Positions 23,938-31,525 of a stretch of DNA of 53,413 nucleotides are shown piece after piece. This DNA is from an uncultured Blautia sp. (GTDB taxonomy: Bacteria > Bacillota > Clostridia > Lachnospirales > Lachnospiraceae): the NCBI GenBank assembly GCA_934378195.1, contig CAKRPO010000011.1, forward strand, positions 1-53,413. The letters are read 5' to 3'. Made by a program: the position numbers and the translations under genes. Under the pieces are notes generated by a model. That model was not told where the DNA came from and did not search any database. It worked only from the letters and a program-made list of their open reading frames with translations. Each line of letters starts with the position of its first letter. Position 1 is the stretch's first letter.

Positions 23938-26900
23938 TTATTCAACAGATTTCAGTGATTCTACCATGTCGATCTTTTTCAGTTTTTTATGCATAAATAC
24001 ATTTATCACAACTGAGAAGATACAGGTGATCACTGCACAGTACACAAAGCTGAGCGGAGCAATGTTTCTTCCAAACATGACTGCATCCACCTCTACTGTG
24101 ACAATGATAAAGCGATGAAGCAGGATGCCGAATCCTGATCCGAACAGGATTCCTGCGATCGTCAGAATAATATTCTCTCGCAGAACATACTGAGAAACTT
24201 CTATATCAAAGAACCCAAGTACCTTTAATGTGGCAAGTTCTCGCTGACGTTCGGTGATGTTGATATTGTTCAGATTATAAAGCACTACAAATGCAAGCAT
24301 TCCGGCAGACACGATGAGTACCAGAATAACCATGCCAAGCGAGCCAAGCATTCGATTTACCATTTCAATCGTACTCGCTGTATAGCTGATACTTAAGACA
24401 GCCGGTGAATTCATGATTTTCTGTCCGACTTTTTCTGCCTGATCCTTATATTCATCTTTTACCATGAATACGATATCTTCATAAACCGGCTCTTCTCCGA
24501 ATGTTTCTTTATAGATCTGCGGTGTCATATACACATAATGGCCTGCATAGTTTTCGGTGATTACAGAGATCTTCACATGATACTCTTTGTCATCTTTTTC
24601 GAGAGTCAGTTCATCGCCGGTTTTCAGTCCCAGAAGACTCGCCGTCTTCTCACAGACTGCTGCTCCATCCTCAGGCAGGTCATACTCTTCTTTTGTCACT
24701 CGGTTTCGAAGTGTCACATCTTTTTTGAAATTCTCAAGATTTTCCGGGACAAATACATATACACTCAGATTTGATCTTCCATTTGGTGCAGTAAGCTTGG
24801 AGAGTCTTATCCTGGTATAATGATCCAGAGATTCATTTCTATCCAGAGATTCTATAAGTTCTTTCTTTTCCTCATCCGTAGCATCATCGTCTGAGATGAT
24901 CGTCGCATCATAATGCTGCAGGTTTGCGTACTGAAGATGTACAATATCTGAAATAGAATCCCGAAGGCCAAAGCCCACCAGCATCAAGGCCATGCTTCCT
25001 GCAATTCCGAAGATCGTCATAAACAAACGCTTCTTATATCGGAACAGATTTCGAAGCGAGGATTTCCAGGTAAAATTCAGATGGTTCCACAGAATCGGAA
25101 TCCGCTCCAGAAGGATTCGTTTGCCTTCCTTCGGTGTCGGCGGACGCATCAGGGATGCCGGTGTCTCTGCCAGTGCATGCGCACATGAGAAGATCGTTGC
25201 GCCGACTGTACAGATCAGGGCTGCCACTGAGGCAAGCAATGCATATTTCAGTTCGTACTGTATCTGAAGTGTATTCTCCACATTGTGATACATAATGCCA
25301 TAGCCCTTGATGATAACAAACGGAATGATCTTTTCACCGATCAGAATGCCTGCCACACTTCCGCCTGCCGTTGCCAGGAACGCATAATTCAGATATTTAG
25401 AAGCAATATTGAATTTACTGTATCCCAGAGCCTTCATGGTTCCGATCTGCGTTCTCTGCTCCTCAACCATTCTTGTCATGGTCGTAAGGCTGATCAGCGC
25501 TGCCACCAGGAAGAAGATGACCGGAAATACTTCGCCGATATTTTTGATACGGTCTGCGTTATCTCCATAATCAGAATATTCCGGAAGGCTATTTCGGTCT
25601 GTGATGATCCATTCCGGTGTTTCAAGATCTGCAAGGTCTTTCTTTGCATCGTCAATTTTTTGCTGACCGTCTTTTATCTCATCCTCAGCTTCTTTCCTGC
25701 CGTCTTCGTACTCTTTCTTTCCATCTTCCAGTTCTTTTCTTGCATCAATGAGCTTCTGTTCGGAATCTTTTAGTTTCTGCTCATTTTCCTGAATCTCTTT
25801 TTCTCCGTCTGTCAGTTTCTTTTCATTTGCCGCAATCTCCGCTTCCCCGGCGTTCAGTTTCTCTTCATTCGACGCAATCTCAGAAAGTGCAGAATCCATT
25901 TTTGCCTTATTCGCATCAATCTCTGCCTGTCCGCTCTGAAGCTGCTTCAGACTGGCATCGAGTTTCTTCTTACTTTCTTTCAGCGTCTTCCCATTTGCGG
26001 TAATCTCTTTTTCCGCGGGAGCAAGCTCTGCCTCCTGTGCCTCAAGCTGTGTACGGTTCTGATCAATTGTCTTCTGACTGGCATTCAGAGATTCTAATGT
26101 ATTCGAAAGCTCTGTCTGTTTTGCCTGCAGCGTAGCCAGTCCACTCTTTGCTGCACTTAAGTTATTCTCCAGTTCAGCTTTCTGCGCTGCCGCCTGCTGA
26201 CACGTATTCACAGTAGCCTGTGCCTGACTCACGGCGTCATTTGCCGCTTCCAGTTCTGCCTGGGCCTGACTTAATGACTGTTGATAACTGGCAAGTTCCC
26301 CCTCTGAGAGCTCCCCCGCTTCTACTTTTCTTTTTGCCTCATCAAGAGCTGCCTGGGCTGTATTGGCTGTATTTTGCTTCTCCTGAGCTGCACTCTGTGC
26401 CTGTGCCAACGCATTCTGTGCACTTTCCAGTCCTGCCACTGCACTTTCCAGCTGGCTGATTCCGGCTTCAAGCTGCGGAATCTGTGTATTAAGCTGTGTG
26501 ATCTGTGCAGCAACCGTCTGCTGACCTTCTTTTACCTGACTGATTCCACTGTTCAGCTCCTGCTGCTTCTGCTCGAGTGTCACCTTCGCATCGGCAATCT
26601 GCTTCTTACCTGCTTCAAACTGCTTTTTCGCTTTATCAAACTGTGCTTTGCCGGAATCATATTGTTTCTTTCCGGCATTGTACTGGCTCCATCCATCGTC
26701 AAGCTTCTTTTGCGCTTCTTTAATCTGTGCCTGTCCATCAGAAACCTGACTGCGGGCAGCGGCGATCTGTGTCCTGCCATCGGCAATCTGCTGTTTTGCA
26801 TCAGAGAGCTGTTTCTTTCCGTCTTCAAGCTCTTTCTTTGCATCGGAAAGCTGCTTCTTTCCATCTTCGTACTGCTTTTCACCGTCAGTCAGTTCTTTTT

Positions 26901-27777
26901 CGCCATCATCGAGCTTTTTCTTCGCATCGGCGAGCTTGTCATCAGCTTCCTTCTTACCGTCTGCCAGCTCTTTTTCTGCATCAGAAATCTTGTCCTGTGC
27001 TTCGCTTACCACTTCTTCATAACGTGCCTGACAGCGCTCTTTCTCAATCCCCTCGACCTGTTCCTGCACTTTATCGATCAGGTTATCATACGCATCCGTA
27101 TAACTGGTCACCTTATCCACTTCATGTGCACATATATAGATCTGTGTATACACCTCAGAATCAAAATCCTCCACCGGCACATAGGCAAATCCATTCACCT
27201 CACCGGAACCAATTGTCGTATTACCTCTGTTAAAAGAAATATACAACGGGCTCTTGCCGATTCCTACAATAGTATACGACTCTGTTTTCAGAAGCTTATT
27301 ATCTCCATCCTGACGCATCAGGATCGTATCCCCGATCTCATAGCCCTGATTCGAAGCAAATGCAGAATCCAGGAAGCATTCTCCACTCACTTCCGGAAGT
27401 CTTCCCTCTGTCACTCTCAGCTGGTTCACATCTTGATTCAGAGATTCGATATGAAGGACTTTCTGCGTCTCATTTTCTCCACAGATCACATCTGTCGAAT
27501 ATGCACCCTCCACTGTATCAATCCCATCCAGTTTCTTCACTGCCTCTACATCGTCTTTGGTAAGTCCCATCGTACCAACGATCTTAAGATCCATCAGTTT
27601 TGATTCATTATAATACGCATCTCCGGAAAGTCGCATATCCGGTGATGCAGCCTGGATTCCGGAAAAAAACGCCACACCGAGTGCCACGATACAGAAGATT
27701 GATATAAAACGTGCACGACTCTTGCGAATCTCCATCCAGAAATCTTTGTGTAGTGCTCTCTTTCTTTTTCCTACCAT
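23938..27777 (-). CDS. ABC transporter permease (FtsX/MacB-like) with giant coiled-coil insertion
   Basis: The 1279-residue protein has an N-terminal membrane anchor near 20-45, a MacB-like periplasmic-type domain to about 235, then roughly 480 residues of heptad-repeat coiled coil (for example DGKKQLS-DAKKELE-DGKKQLS), interrupted near 430-560 by Gln/Ala-rich helices. FtsX-type membrane segments follow at about 750-870, a second external domain, and a final FtsX block near 1140-1270. Its start overlaps the ATPase gene by seven bases. Transported substrate is unknown; related two-gene systems handle lipids, peptides or cell-envelope functions. Confidence 0.9.
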   Translation of the reverse strand: MVGKRKRALHKDFWMEIRKSRARFISIFCIVALGVAFFSGIQAASPDMRLSGDAYYNESKLMDLKIVGTMGLTKDDVEAVKKLDGIDTVEGAYSTDVICGENETQKVLHIESLNQDVNQLRVTEGRLPEVSGECFLDSAFASNQGYEIGDTILMRQDGDNKLLKTESYTIVGIGKSPLYISFNRGNTTIGSGEVNGFAYVPVEDFDSEVYTQIYICAHEVDKVTSYTDAYDNLIDKVQEQVEGIEKERCQARYEEVVSEAQDKISDAEKELADGKKEADDKLADAKKKLDDGEKELTDGEKQYEDGKKQLSDAKKELEDGKKQLSDAKQQIADGRTQIAAARSQVSDGQAQIKEAQKKLDDGWSQYNAGKKQYDSGKAQFDKAKKQFEAGKKQIADAKVTLEQKQQELNSGISQVKEGQQTVAAQITQLNTQIPQLEAGISQLESAVAGLESAQNALAQAQSAAQEKQNTANTAQAALDEAKRKVEAGELSEGELASYQQSLSQAQAELEAANDAVSQAQATVNTCQQAAAQKAELENNLSAAKSGLATLQAKQTELSNTLESLNASQKTIDQNRTQLEAQEAELAPAEKEITANGKTLKESKKKLDASLKQLQSGQAEIDANKAKMDSALSEIASNEEKLNAGEAEIAANEKKLTDGEKEIQENEQKLKDSEQKLIDARKELEDGKKEYEDGRKEAEDEIKDGQQKIDDAKKDLADLETPEWIITDRNSLPEYSDYGDNADRIKNIGEVFPVIFFLVAALISLTTMTRMVEEQRTQIGTMKALGYSKFNIASKYLNYAFLATAGGSVAGILIGEKIIPFVIIKGYGIMYHNVENTLQIQYELKYALLASVAALICTVGATIFSCAHALAETPASLMRPPTPKEGKRILLERIPILWNHLNFTWKSSLRNLFRYKKRLFMTIFGIAGSMALMLVGFGLRDSISDIVHLQYANLQHYDATIISDDDATDEEKKELIESLDRNESLDHYTRIRLSKLTAPNGRSNLSVYVFVPENLENFKKDVTLRNRVTKEEYDLPEDGAAVCEKTASLLGLKTGDELTLEKDDKEYHVKISVITENYAGHYVYMTPQIYKETFGEEPVYEDIVFMVKDEYKDQAEKVGQKIMNSPAVLSISYTASTIEMVNRMLGSLGMVILVLIVSAGMLAFVVLYNLNNINITERQRELATLKVLGFFDIEVSQYVLRENIILTIAGILFGSGFGILLHRFIIVTVEVDAVMFGRNIAPLSFVYCAVITCIFSVVINVFMHKKLKKIDMVESLKSVE

Positions 27778-28487
27778 TCAATCTCCTCCACCGGTGTAGG
27801 ATTCTCATTCAGTTCCATCGAGGAAACCGTACCGTTCTTGATATGGATCACCCGGTCTGCCATCGGTGTCAGTGCGGAGTTATGGGTGATAACAATCACT
27901 GTCATTCCTTTTTCTCTGCACATATCCTGCAGAAGCTTCAATATTGCTTTACCTGTCTGATAATCCAGTGCGCCTGTCGGTTCATCACAGAGAAGCAGCT
28001 TCGGATTCTTGGCAAGTGCTCTCGCGATAGAAACTCGCTGCTGTTCTCCACCTGAGAGCTGGGCCGGGAAATTGCCCATACGGTCAGACAAACCTACCTC
28101 TCTTAATACTTCTGCCGCATCGAGCGGATTCTTGCAGATCTGCATAGCAAGTTCCACATTTTCCAGTGCGGTCAGGTTTGGTACCAGATTGTAAAACTGA
28201 AATACAAATCCAATGTCATCGCGTCGGTAAGCTGTCAGCTGATGACTGTTGTACTTTGCAATATTGCTGCCATCTACCAGAACATCTCCCTTTGTGGCAG
28301 TGTCCATGCCTCCGAGAATATTGAGGACCGTCGTCTTGCCGGCGCCACTCGGACCAACAACGACAACAAATTCTCCTTTGGAAATATCGAAGCTGATCTC
28401 GTCCACCGCACGAATCTCCACCTCGCCCATTTTGTATATCTTCGAAACTTTCTCTACTTTCACGTATGCATTCTGAAGGTTATTCAT
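27771..28487 (-). CDS. ABC transporter ATP-binding protein (MacB/LolD type)
   Basis: This is the ATPase partner of the following permease. The 238 residues have Walker [10 protein letters not shown] near 45-53, the Q-loop [18 protein letters not shown] near 92, signature [15 protein letters not shown] near 142-156, and Walker [13 protein letters not shown] near 163-174 followed by the H-loop ITHN. The frame extends 12 codons further upstream, but the ATG at 28487 follows CAGGAG and starts [14 protein letters not shown], a better fit. A long palindrome-rich leader precedes it. Confidence 0.95.
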   Translation of the reverse strand: MNNLQNAYVKVEKVSKIYKMGEVEIRAVDEISFDISKGEFVVVVGPSGAGKTTVLNILGGMDTATKGDVLVDGSNIAKYNSHQLTAYRRDDIGFVFQFYNLVPNLTALENVELAMQICKNPLDAAEVLREVGLSDRMGNFPAQLSGGEQQRVSIARALAKNPKLLLCDEPTGALDYQTGKAILKLLQDMCREKGMTVIVITHNSALTPMADRVIHIKNGTVSSMELNENPTPVEEIEW

Positions 28488-28520
28488 TCTTTTCTCCTGT
28501 TCACTGCGTCTATATTTATT

Positions 28521-28572
28521 CAAGAATGCCTCTGCATTCTTGCTGCGAGATGCGCGTCATGCAATGCATGAC
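28521..28572. repeat. Two perfect hairpins upstream of the ABC operon
   Basis: CAAGAATGC-ctct-GCATTCTTG (28521-28542) and GTCATGC-aat-GCATGAC (28556-28572) are perfect palindromic stems lying in the leader of the ABC transporter genes. Neither has a clear U tract on the minus strand. They may be regulatory structures or repeat-element parts. Confidence 0.6.
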
Positions 28573-28623
28573 ATACTTCTTCTGCGGATTGTTCCGTGCC
28601 TTACACTCTCACAATTACCTGAT

Positions 28624-28714
28624 TTTATCTCAGTCGAGAAGACTCCCACCTCTTTCAGGTGGTGAGTAATAGCAAATTTGTCTCAGTGGAAGTCTAATCT
28701 CCGACTGAGATAAA
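28624..28714. repeat. 91-bp element with 13-bp terminal inverted repeats
   Basis: TTTATCTCAGTCG (28624-28636) and CGACTGAGATAAA (28702-28714) are exact inverted repeats. Inside is a strong hairpin CCACCT-ctttc-AGGTGG, extended by ACTC/GAGT, at 28642-28667. The size and design resemble a miniature inverted-repeat or an IS200/IS605-like end hairpin. There is no ORF inside. It may be non-autonomous. Confidence 0.6.
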
Positions 28715-28733
28715 CGCTCCGCGAGGATGCGCA

Positions 28734-28777
28734 GTGATTCTGTAAAGAATATGTCAGCTTATGCTGACCAGAATCAC
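28734..28777. repeat. Double palindrome beside the 91-bp element
   Basis: GTGATTCTG (28734-28742) pairs with CAGAATCAC (28769-28777), extendable by GCGC on both sides, and encloses GTCAGC-ttat-GCTGAC (28753-28768). It completes a run of palindromes from 28521 to 28780 in a gap with no gene. Confidence 0.6.
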
Positions 28778-28815
28778 GCGCCAAGTCTCACGGATGTTCG
28801 ACTTGAATAGTATAA

Positions 28816-28861
28816 CATAAAAAGCACCGTCTGGAACAGCTTCCAGGCGATGCTTTTTATG
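28816..28861 (-). terminator. Terminator after the spore protein gene
   Basis: CATAAAAAGCA (28816-28826) and TGCTTTTTATG (28851-28861) form a perfect outer stem, with an inner CTGGAA-cagc-TTCCAG. The A/T-rich outer part gives a U tract in both directions. It ends the gene at 28875-29066. Confidence 0.88.
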
Positions 28862-28874
28862 TATTTTCTGTGTA

Positions 28875-29066
28875 TTATCTTTCTTCTTTTCTTTTGCTGG
28901 CAAGCAGACCGCCGATTCTGCCGGTTTCTTTGGCTGACAGGCTTTTCCATCCGCTTTCCAGCACTTTATCCAGAACTCCAAGTTCCTGTGCAAGCTCGTA
29001 TTTCAGTTTCTTCTCCTCGGGGAGTTCTCCCTTAAGATAAGCTTCCACTTCTTTTTCTTTCTTCAT
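28875..29066 (-). CDS. Small acid-soluble spore protein, alpha/beta family (SspF-like)
   Basis: These proteins coat and protect DNA in dormant spores. The 63 residues contain KYELAQELGVLDKVLESGW, which matches the first conserved helix (KYExAxExG) of the family; the second block is SLSAKETGRIGGLLASK in place of the usual NGSVGGxITKRLV. This form is closest to Bacillus SspF. The ATG at 29066 follows GGAG at normal spacing. A good sigma-G promoter lies upstream and a strong terminator downstream, so it is a single-gene forespore transcript. The family is inferred by eye. Confidence 0.8.
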   Translation of the reverse strand: MKKEKEVEAYLKGELPEEKKLKYELAQELGVLDKVLESGWKSLSAKETGRIGGLLASKRKEER

Positions 29067-29135
29067 GTCCAAAACTCCTTTATGCCGCTGTGTACTTGCT
29101 CACAACAGATTTCTTTCCATATTTCTTTTCTTTCA

Positions 29136-29165
29136 GAGTATGGACACCTTTTGCATAAAATATAC
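29136..29165 (-). promoter_or_regulatory. Sigma-G promoter of the spore protein gene
   Basis: On the minus strand GTATA (29161-29165) and CATACTC (29136-29142) are 18 bp apart. They match the sigma-G consensus (GxATR, 18 bp, CATACTA) in all but the last base. The start codon is about 70 bp downstream. Confidence 0.6.
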
Positions 29166-29199
29166 ACAATACTGCCGGTCATTTACAGCATTCGCAAAA

Positions 29200-29385
29200 T
29201 CAACCCTTCGGAATGATGATTGCAGCAATGATATATGCCCAGATTCCAGCCCCTCCAAAGCATGTCAGGATGACCCATGCAAGGCGCACCAGTGTCGGAT
29301 CAATATTAAAATATTCTGCAATGCCGCCGCATACACCACACAGCATATAATTTACAGATGATTTGTAAAGTCTCTTGTTATCCAT
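29200..29385 (-). CDS. PspC domain membrane protein
   Basis: PspC-domain proteins are small inner-membrane proteins connected with envelope stress. The 61-residue protein reads KRLYKSSVNYMLCGVCGGIAEYF near its start, the PspC signature (LxGVCxGIAxYF), then DPTLVRLAWVI and a membrane helix ending IIIPKG. The ATG at 29385 is preferred over an upstream TTG; GGAAT-type spacing is adequate. It follows the DUF4097 gene by 69 bp and could belong to the PadR-led cluster. Confidence 0.9.
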   Translation of the reverse strand: MDNKRLYKSSVNYMLCGVCGGIAEYFNIDPTLVRLAWVILTCFGGAGIWAYIIAAIIIPKG

Positions 29386-29454
29386 GATCAATTCCTTCTT
29401 TCTTATACTAAAATATTTTTACATTATAAATCAGCTACTGTTCTTAACAACTGT

Positions 29455-30324
29455 TTACTTTTCAAAATTTACCGTAATATTTCCAACACCGCAGTCCAGA
29501 TTCATATCTCGTCTGGCATTTGGATTCGTAATATTCTTGTTATGGCCGATACCACTATAAGAACTGCCTCCGATATCCACATTTCCCGCCGAACAGGAAA
29601 TCTCATAATTATAATCTGCTTCTTTTCCCAAAATATCAAGATCAACATTTCCAATGCCGCAATCAACTTCCAGATTATATATATCCAGCTCTGACAGTTC
29701 TACATTTCCTGTGCCGACTGTGATCGTTGTATCGTTGGCTACACTGATTTTCCCTGCATTTTTAAACTCACCGGCTGCTACAGATACATCCAGATCATCC
29801 GTCCGGAATTCATCACACATTGTAACCGTACCTGCAGCGACATCTATGGAAGTCTCCTTAAATCGCACATTCTTCGGATAACTCACCGTAATCTCACGGT
29901 TCTGGCTTCTGCCGGTCGTCTCAAGAATCAGACTGTCATCCTCTGTGCCGATCCGCACTTTATCTTTCTTTGAACCGGTCACTTCTATACGAAGCTTATC
30001 TCCATCATAAGACTGAAACTTAAGTTCGTCTCCACTCAGCGAAAATTCCAGCTCAGAAGTTGGTGCTGTTTCAAAAATTTCTTTGTCACCATCTGTTTCA
30101 ACCGGTCCAAGCTGTGTGATCTCATCCCAGTCCTGCTCCCAGGAATCTTTATCATCCAGACTGACATATTTCGTTGTTTTCTTAATGGCATCGCTAAATC
30201 CATATTTTGATAAATTTAAACCAGCGATCGTCGCACCCATTGCCACGCCCCCGATGCTCATGCCGATTCCAGCCACACCAACGACTGCTGCTATAAGCAA
30301 CATCACTTTTGATGATTTCTTCAT
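29455..30324 (-). CDS. DUF4097-type beta-repeat membrane-anchored protein
   Basis: The 289-residue protein has an N-terminal membrane anchor at about 7-30 and an external domain made of short repeated beta strands typical of DUF4097 (putative adhesin): runs such as TSIDVAAGTVTM, LDVSVAAGEFKNAG, TITVGTGNVELSEL, LEVDCGIGNVDLDIL and LDCGVGNITVNFEK. The repeats suggest a beta-helix-like fold. It overlaps the DUF1700 gene by four bases. Function is unknown; such genes often go with PspC and PadR in envelope-stress clusters. Confidence 0.85.
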   Translation of the reverse strand: MKKSSKVMLLIAAVVGVAGIGMSIGGVAMGATIAGLNLSKYGFSDAIKKTTKYVSLDDKDSWEQDWDEITQLGPVETDGDKEIFETAPTSELEFSLSGDELKFQSYDGDKLRIEVTGSKKDKVRIGTEDDSLILETTGRSQNREITVSYPKNVRFKETSIDVAAGTVTMCDEFRTDDLDVSVAAGEFKNAGKISVANDTTITVGTGNVELSELDIYNLEVDCGIGNVDLDILGKEADYNYEISCSAGNVDIGGSSYSGIGHNKNITNPNARRDMNLDCGVGNITVNFEK

Positions 30325-31022
30325 GCCCGCTCACCTTCCTTTCCTCCTCTGTTCACGATCCGGCAGCAAAAATCTGTAAACTTACGAAGAACTGCCGGAA
30401 GTGCACGGGTCGCTGACCATTTCAGAAACACAAGACCAACAAGTGCCAGTGCAAATAAAATCAGACCAAGTCCGATGATCAGTACACCAAATGGCGGTGC
30501 CGTAAAACAAGTGCCGATTCCCGCGCCGACCATAGCAACTGCTGCTACAAAAAGTCCGATCACTCCTGCTCCGATTCCAAATACGATCAGAAACGGAAGC
30601 AATGCCAGGCTTACAACAAACCCAAGTACTCCACCGACTGCACCTTTGATAAACGGAGAAACAAATACCAGCAGAATCAGCACCAGGATCACACTGGTTT
30701 TACTTGCCTTACCACCCTTTCGCTCTGCATGATATCCACGTCCTGCACGGCTCTGTGGCATCTGCTGATCCTCATCCACTCTTTCATCCTGAAACCCGTT
30801 TTCGGTAAATTCTCCATAATTCTGCGAATTGCTTCGCAGATCTTCTTTGATGATAGCAGCTACCTTCCCCGGACTGCCGAGCTCCCGGATCACTTCTGCT
30901 TCCTGTTCTTCTCCGGCATCATCAAAATAACTCTCATAATATTCAAGAGCCTCCTGCCTCTCTTCCTCAGAAATATCCGAAAGCAGTTTCTTTAATTGTT
31001 CCATAAACTGCGCTCTGTTCAT
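30321..31022 (-). CDS. DUF1700 family membrane protein
   Basis: The 233 residues begin MNRAQFMEQLKKLLSDISEE, followed by EALEYYESYFDDAGEE and VIRELGSPGKVAAIIKEDL, the DUF1700 signature. A polar linker is followed by several hydrophobic segments from about 105 to 210. It overlaps the PadR gene and the DUF4097 gene by four bases each, so the three are translationally coupled. The family usually accompanies PadR regulators. Its biochemical role is unknown. Confidence 0.9.
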   Translation of the reverse strand: MNRAQFMEQLKKLLSDISEEERQEALEYYESYFDDAGEEQEAEVIRELGSPGKVAAIIKEDLRSNSQNYGEFTENGFQDERVDEDQQMPQSRAGRGYHAERKGGKASKTSVILVLILLVFVSPFIKGAVGGVLGFVVSLALLPFLIVFGIGAGVIGLFVAAVAMVGAGIGTCFTAPPFGVLIIGLGLILFALALVGLVFLKWSATRALPAVLRKFTDFCCRIVNRGGKEGERA

Positions 31023-31342
31023 AACTCTATGCCTCCCTCAAACAGCTTCGAAATCTTTGTTGAATAATTCTTCCATTCAACCATGTACAAATTCAGCTGT
31101 GCCATGCCTTTCTCTGTAATCTTGTAATATCTGCGGTTCCTGCCGGCATAAGCCTGGTCATAAGTTTCCAGGCATTCATCCTTCTGCAGCCTCCGCAGCA
31201 CCGGATACAGTGTCGATTCGGATACATCCAGCACACTCCTTACATCCTGGGTGATCTTGTAACCATAGGTTCCATCTTTCTCATTTGATACTACAGCCAG
31301 AACGATTGCATCCAGAAGTGCCGCACCCGTGTTAAATACCAT
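31019..31342 (-). CDS. PadR family transcriptional regulator
   Basis: The 107-residue protein is a winged-helix regulator of the short PadR type: LLDAIVLAVVSNEKDGTYGYKITQDV, then VSESTLYPVLRRLQKDECLETY, and RRYYKITEKGMAQL for the wing and following helix. It leads the DUF1700-DUF4097 operon. Two dyad sequences in its promoter suggest autorepression. The ATG at 31342 follows a GGAAGTGAG site. Confidence 0.93.
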   Translation of the reverse strand: MVFNTGAALLDAIVLAVVSNEKDGTYGYKITQDVRSVLDVSESTLYPVLRRLQKDECLETYDQAYAGRNRRYYKITEKGMAQLNLYMVEWKNYSTKISKLFEGGIEL

Positions 31343-31370
31343 GTTCTCACTTCCTTCTTATATTTCTCAT

Positions 31371-31438
31371 AATATTATTGACTGATATAATATTATTTCT
31401 TTAGCAATACTATATGATATATAATATAGTTTTGTCAA
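31371..31438 (-). promoter_or_regulatory. PadR promoter with two operator-like dyads
   Basis: A promoter TTGACA (31433-31438), 18 bp spacer, TATAGT (31409-31414) is overlapped by the dyad ACTATAT..ATATAGT (31409-31430). A second dyad, AATATTAT..ATAATATT (31371-31394), lies just downstream. Both are placed to block transcription, which suits autoregulation by the PadR protein. Confidence 0.6.
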
Positions 31439-31488
31439 TAGTATTTTCTATTTTCTTCAACTATTTTATAATTTCATTATATTAAATC

Positions 31489-31507
31489 CCTGCAGACATT
31501 CTGCAGG
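31489..31507 (+). promoter_or_regulatory. Hairpin ahead of the methyltransferase gene
   Basis: CCTGCAG-acatt-CTGCAGG is a perfect 7-bp stem ending 11 bp before the AGGAG-type ribosome binding site. It is probably part of the 5' UTR. No role is apparent. Confidence 0.4.
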
Positions 31508-31525
31508 ACCGAACAGGAGAATTTC

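Noticed and set aside
20829..23996. 1055-codon plus-strand open frame opposite valS and the LtaS-type gene
   Set aside because: It is antisense to well-supported genes, has no family-like motifs and a Cys/Phe/His-rich composition typical of reverse-strand readings of clostridial codon use.
26500..27000. CRISPR or tandem DNA repeat suggested by repeated motifs
   Set aside because: The repeats are in-frame heptads of a coiled coil with variable codons, not conserved repeats with spacers.
26374..27603. Long plus-strand frame opposite the permease coiled coil
   Set aside because: The Leu/Cys/Phe-rich repeats mirror the heptad repeats of the real gene on the other strand.
28621..28720. Complete IS200/IS605 element
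   Set aside because: Only a hairpin and inverted repeats are present; no TnpA or TnpB coding sequence is seen nearby.
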